Shown: positions 59,258 to 64,000 of the stretch, in pieces
Layout: each line of letters opens with the position of its first letter
How positions within the stretch are numbered: the stretch's first letter is position 1
Made by a program: the position numbers and the translations under genes
NCBI GenBank assembly: GCA_035772405.1
Contig: JAYKKM010000006.1
Span: forward strand, 668,501-732,500
Length of the DNA: 64,000 nt
Reading direction: 5' to 3'
From: Chrysogorgia sp. JL179-B06
Lineage: Eukaryota; Cnidaria; Anthozoa; Scleralcyonacea; Chrysogorgiidae
The notes under the pieces: model-generated
Told to the model about the DNA's origin: nothing
What the model saw: only the letters and a program-made list of their open reading frames with translations
Databases searched by the model: none

Positions 59258-60846
59258 CATGCCTAACCTTAAGAAGTTTCGTCAAAGTCTCCGTCACGAA
59301 ATGGTAAGTTATTTGCTTCCTTTTTTACCGTCGATCAGTAATCATGCTCTACGTTTGTTTGACCTTATTTTATCTAAAACCCGTTTTTCCAGTCACATTA
59401 CTTTTATTAGTCGTTGTTTATATCGGGGGGTCATTCCCTACGGTTTCAGATCCTCTTTTGATTTATTGTCTTTTAATCTCCCCGCTATCGATCGTCGTTA
59501 TTCCCATCACATATCAGCGGCTTGTTCGAGTCATTCCCGTCGTTTGATGCGTATCACTATTAAATCTATGTCCAGTAATTTACAACATACTGATGACGAC
59601 ATCTCGGGATGTAAGTCCTCTCTCTCCCAGGTCTGCCCACCTATTTTGTTTACCGCTATCGTTCAACAAATTCGCATGCTAAATTCCAGAATCTATGTTT
59701 TTCTTAAAGACGTTAAGGCGTCCAAATTGGCCAAATTATTGGGTCCTTCCCCGAATCCCTCCCAAAGCACTAGTTCCTCTATAACGAAGTCACTCGTCTA
59801 GTTTTCACTATTCCCTCTGATTTGCCATTATCTGACCCCGAGAGATCTGTTCTTGCGAAAGGTCTCAAGTTTGTTCCCAACTCCGGGCCCATCGATCTAT
59901 TTTCAGTTAAAGAGGATACCGAATCTTTCTTCCGCCGCATGCGCCTCAAAGCCTTTTTTCATGATAAGCCCACTTTCAATAGCAATAAGGATATTTTCGA
60001 AGAACTCAACCCCAAGAAGTCGTCTTGGTCTCCATCCGAAGGCGATTTTTCTTCCCTTGATCTTTTCGTAAGACAATGCCGCCATGACATTGATAAATTG
60101 CACCCTCCGCGCAGAAAACAAGTTCATAACCTTAACAAAGAAGAGCTTCTAGCTTTGAATTCATTACAATGCCGAAATGACGTTGTCATAAAACCTGCGG
60201 ACAAAGGTGGCGCTGTAGTTGTCTGGAGAGCGGACTTGTATCGACAAGAGGCTCTTCGTCAACTCAGCGACACCTTTTTTATACTAAGTTGAATTCCGAT
60301 CCCACTCAATCTCACCAAAAATCCGTCAAAACTACCATCAAGAATTTCATCCAAGCCGGTGAATTGCCTGCCTCTGCATCTAACCTTATATTAACAACCC
60401 CCAGAACGCCTGTCATATATTTCCTACCTAAAATCCATAAACCTAACAATCCTGGCAGGCCGATTGTTTCCGCTTGTAGTTGCCCCATCGAGCTCGTTTC
60501 CAGTTTTCTAGACAACGTTATGTATCCTTTGGTTAAGAAGTTGCCTTCTTATATCAAAGATACTAAACATGCCTTGCAAATTTTCGACCAGTTACGTTTC
60601 AGTAGTTCCGATCAATTTATTTTCACGATGGACGTTAAGTCCTTATACACCGTCATTCCCCATTGTGATGGCCTTGAAGCTCTGAAGTTTTTCTTTGGTC
60701 AGCGCACTAATTTAGAACCCTCCACAACCACGTTACTCCGCTTAGCAGAACTAGTGCTTACCCTTAACAATTTTTCGTTTGATGGTGAACATTATCAACA
60801 AATAAGTGGTGTTGCGAGAGGTATGTCCAGTATAGCCATCGGATAG
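59258..60846 (+). pseudogene. PLE polyprotein (second type), frameshifted and cut by minisatellite
   Basis: The N-terminal region MPNLKKFRQSLRHEM to about 59,780 is followed, in a shifted frame, by TRLVFTIPSDLPLSDPERS and NDVVIKPADKGGAVVVW (to 60,290). A 1-nt loss in a T run (six T at about 60,275) shifts to the third frame: FLPKIHKPNNPGRPIVSACS and motif A FTMDVKSLYTVIPH. The last recognisable segment is QISGVARGM, just before where the catalytic YxDD block should follow. The minisatellite begins there. PLE type differs from the 26-kb copies. Confidence 0.75.
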
Positions 60847-63800
60847 CAGATGGTAACAGACGGTAGCAGGTAGTAACAGATGGTAACAGATGGTAGCAGA
60901 TGGAAGCAGATGGTAACAGACGGTAGCAGATGGTAGCAGACGATAACAGACGGTAACAGATGGTAGCAGATGGAAGCAGATGGTAACAGACGGTAACAGA
61001 TGGTAGCAGATGGAAGCAGATGGTAACAGACGGTAACAGACGGTAGCAGATGGTAGCAGACGGTAACAGACGGTAACAGACGGTAGCAGATGGTAACAGA
61101 CGGTAACAGATGGTAGCAGACGGTAACAGACGGTAACAGATGGTAGGGGACTTAGAATAGATGGAGAGTAGGACGGATGGTACCGATGGTACCGATGGTG
61201 CAGATGGTAACAGTCGGTAACAGACGGTAGCAGGTAGTAACAGATGGTAGCAGATGGTAGCAGACGGTAACAGACGGTAGCAGACGGTAACAGACGGTAA
61301 CAGACGGTAGCAGATTGTAACAGATGGTAGGGGACTTGGAATAGATGGAGAGTAGGACGGATGCTACCGATGGTACCGATGGTACCGATGGTGCAGATGG
61401 TAACAGACGGTAACAGACGGTAGCAGGTAGTAACAGATGGTAGCAGATGGTAGCAGACGGTAACAGACGGTAACAGTCGGTAACAGACGGTAGCAGGTAG
61501 TAACAGATCGTAGCAGATGGTAGCAGACGGTAACAGACGGTAGCAGATGGAAGCAGATGGTAACAGACGGTAACAGACGGTAACAGATTGTAACAGATGG
61601 TAGGGGACTTAGAATAGATGGAGAGTAGGACGGATGCTACCGATGGTACCGATGGTACCGATGGTGCAGATGGTAACAGTCGGTAACAGACGGTAGCAGG
61701 TAGTAACAGATCGTAGCAGATGGTAGCAGACGGTAACAGACGGTAGCAGATGGAAGCAGACGGTAACAGACGGTAGCAGATGGAAGCAGATGGTAACAGA
61801 CGGTTACAGATTGTAACAGATGGTAGGGGACTTAGAATAGATGGAGAGTAGGACGGATGCTACCGATGGCACCGATGGTACCGATGGTGCGGATGGTAAC
61901 AGTCGGTGACAGACGGTAGCAGGTAGTAACAGATGGTAGCAGATGGTAACAGACGGTAACAGACGGTAACAGATGGTAGCAGATGGAAGCAGATGGTAAC
62001 AGACGGTAGCAGATGGTAGCAGACGGTAACAGACGGTAACAGATGGTAGCAGATGGAAGCAGATGGTAACAGACGGTAACAGATGGTAGCAGATGGAAGC
62101 AGATGGTAACAGACGGTAACAGACGGTAGCAGATGGTAGCAGACGGTAACAGACGGTAACAGACGGTAGCAGATGGTAACAGACGGTAACAGATGGTAGC
62201 AGACGGTAACAGACGGTAACAGATGGTAGGGGACTTAGAATAGATGGAGAGTAGGACGGATGGTACCGATGGTACCGATGGTGCAGATGGTAACAGTCGG
62301 TAACAGACGGTAGCAGGTAGTAACAGATGGTAGCAGATGGTAACAGACGGTAACAGACGGTAACAGATGGTAGCAGATGGAAGCAGATGGTAACAGACGG
62401 TAGCAGATGGTAGCAGACGGTAACAGACGGTAACAGATGGTAGCAGATGGAAGCAGATGGTAACAGACGGTAACAGATGGTAGCAGATGGTAACAGACGG
62501 TAACAGACGGTAGCAGATGGTAGCAGACGGTAACAGACGGTAGCAGATGGTAACAGACGGTAACAGATGGTAGCAGACGGTAACAGACGGTAACAGATGG
62601 TAGGGGACTTAGAATAGATGGAGAGTAGGACGGATGGTACCGATGGTACCGATGGTGCAGATGGTAACAGTCGGTAACAGACGGTAGCAGGTAGTAACAG
62701 ATGGTAGCAGATGGTAGCAGACGGTAACAGACGGTAACAGATGGTAGCAGATGGAAGCAGATGGTAACAGACGGTAGCAGATGGTAGCAGACGGTAACAG
62801 ACGGTAACAGATGGTAGCAGATGGAAGCAGATGGTAACAGACGGTAACAGATGGTAGCAGATGGAAGCAGATGGTAACAGACGGTAACAGACGGTAGCAG
62901 ATGGTAGCAGACGGTAACAGACGGTAACAGACGGTAGCAGATGGTAACAGACGGTAACAGATGGTAGCAGACGGTAACAGACGGTAACAGATGGTAGGGG
63001 ACTTAGAATAGATGGAGAGTAGGACGGATGGTACCGATGGTACCGATGGTGCAGATGGTAACAGTCGGTAACAGACGGTAGCAGGTAGTAACAGATGGTA
63101 GCAGATGGTAGCAGACGGTAACAGACGGTAGCAGACGGTAACAGACGGTAGCAGATTGTAACAGATGGTAGGGGACTTGGAATAGATGGAGAGTAGGACG
63201 GATGCTACCGATGGTACCGATGGTGCAGATGGTAACAGACGGTAACAGACGGTAGCAGGTAGTAACAGATCGTAGCAGATGGTAGCAGACGGTAACAGAC
63301 GGTAGCAGATGGAAGCAGATGGTAACAGACGGTAACAGACGGTAACAGATTGTAACAGATGGTAGGGGACTTAGAATAGATGGAGAGTAGGACGGATGCT
63401 ACCGATGGTACCGATGGTGCAGATGGTAACAGTCGGTAACAGACGGTAGCAGGTAGTAACAGATGGTAGCAGATGGAAGCAGATGGTAACAGACGGTAAC
63501 AGATGGTAGCAGATGGAAGCAGATGGTAACAGACGGTAACAGATGGTAGCAGACGGTAACAGACGGTAACAGATGGTAACAGACGGTAGCAGATGGTAAC
63601 AGATCGTAGCAGATGGTAGCAGACGGTAACAGACTGTAGCAGATGGAAGCAGATGGTAACAGACGGTAACAGACGGTAGCAGATGGAAGCAGATGGTAAC
63701 AGACGGTAACAGACGGTAACAGATTGTAACAGATGGTAGGGGACTTAGAATAGATGGAGAGTAGGACGGATGCTACCGATGGTACCGATGGTGCAGATGG

Positions 63801-64000
63801 TAACAGTCGGTAACAGACGGTAGCAGGTAGTAACAGATCGTAGCAGATGGTAGCAGACGGTAACAGGCGGTAGCAGATGGAAGCAGATGGTAACAGACGG
63901 TAACAGACGGTAACAGACGGTAACAGATTGTAACAGATGGTAGGAGACTTAGAATAGATCGAGAGTAGGACGGCTGCTACCGATGGTACCGATGGTAACG
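60843..64000. repeat. Minisatellite of 10-bp units with higher-order structure (continues past window)
   Basis: More than 3.1 kb of units fitting CAGAYGGTAR, with CAGATGGAAG as a further variant. Variation is almost entirely at two positions, C/T and A/G. At irregular spacing (175-404 bp) a distinct block starts TAGGGGACTTAGAATAGATG and continues GAGAGTAGGACGGATG with GGTACCGATGGTACC repeats. I count such blocks at about 61,144, 61,328, 61,601, 61,823, 62,227, 62,601, 62,994, 63,169, 63,363, 63,737 and 63,941. Not coding: stops occur regularly. Confidence 0.95.

Noticed and set aside
60843..64000. CRISPR-like array
   Set aside because: Units are 10 bp without unique spacers, there are no cas genes, and the context is eukaryotic.

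Overview
The window is a piece of a transposon-dense animal nuclear genome, most likely a marine invertebrate and probably a cnidarian. I infer this from a two-exon gene encoding a PAN/apple plus fibrinogen/COLFI-like secreted protein of the kind expanded in anthozoans, the abundance of Penelope-like elements (PLEs), very long (TA)n tracts, and mixed LINE, BEL/Pao, Ty3/gypsy, hAT and foldback elements. No prokaryotic signature is present. The only host gene I can support lies at about 17.4-18.4 kb.

The centre of the window (35,235-53,894) is an apparently intact Polinton/Maverick (adintovirus-like) element of 18,660 bp. It has near-identical terminal inverted repeats (773/774 bp) and a perfect 6-bp target-site duplication, GATCCC. 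Its left block, on the minus strand, carries a 170-aa protein, packaging ATPase, major capsid, a tandemly duplicated membrane-protein pair, an RVE integrase with chromodomain, and a penton-like minor capsid. The right block carries, on the plus strand, a 499-aa virion candidate, a fibre-like protein, two tiny Met-Gly proteins and a Bro-N/nuclease/zinc-finger protein. It then has, on the minus strand, a type II thymidine kinase and a 216-aa orphan, and, on the plus strand, three small membrane proteins, a VLTF3-like zinc-ribbon factor and protein-primed DNA polymerase B. Together these provide replication (PolB, TK), integration (INT), late transcription (VLTF3-like) and virion assembly (ATPase, MCP, penton, fibre-like). 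The adenain-type protease expected in this group was not found. Each TIR tip is itself a 169-bp imperfect palindrome.

The Polinton sits inside a ~495-bp nonautonomous element (9-bp TSD AACAACATC), which sits inside an older decayed ORF carrying a 2A-like motif. This gives three nested layers whose order can be read from the TSDs.

Left flank (1-34 kb): a rearranged Ty3/gypsy element with its LTR, LINE relics (one split by a second LINE), a hAT transposase pseudogene, foldback elements, a BEL/Pao relic split by a LINE, the host gene, and a PLE cluster at 26-33.4 kb. In that cluster one long PLE ORF lies head to head with a truncated copy of itself. Right flank (54-64 kb): more PLE copies, a tRNA-derived SINE, (TA)n tracts, and more than 3 kb of a 10-bp-unit minisatellite running off the window end. 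Several PLE copies carry hammerhead-ribozyme-like cores next to their ORFs.
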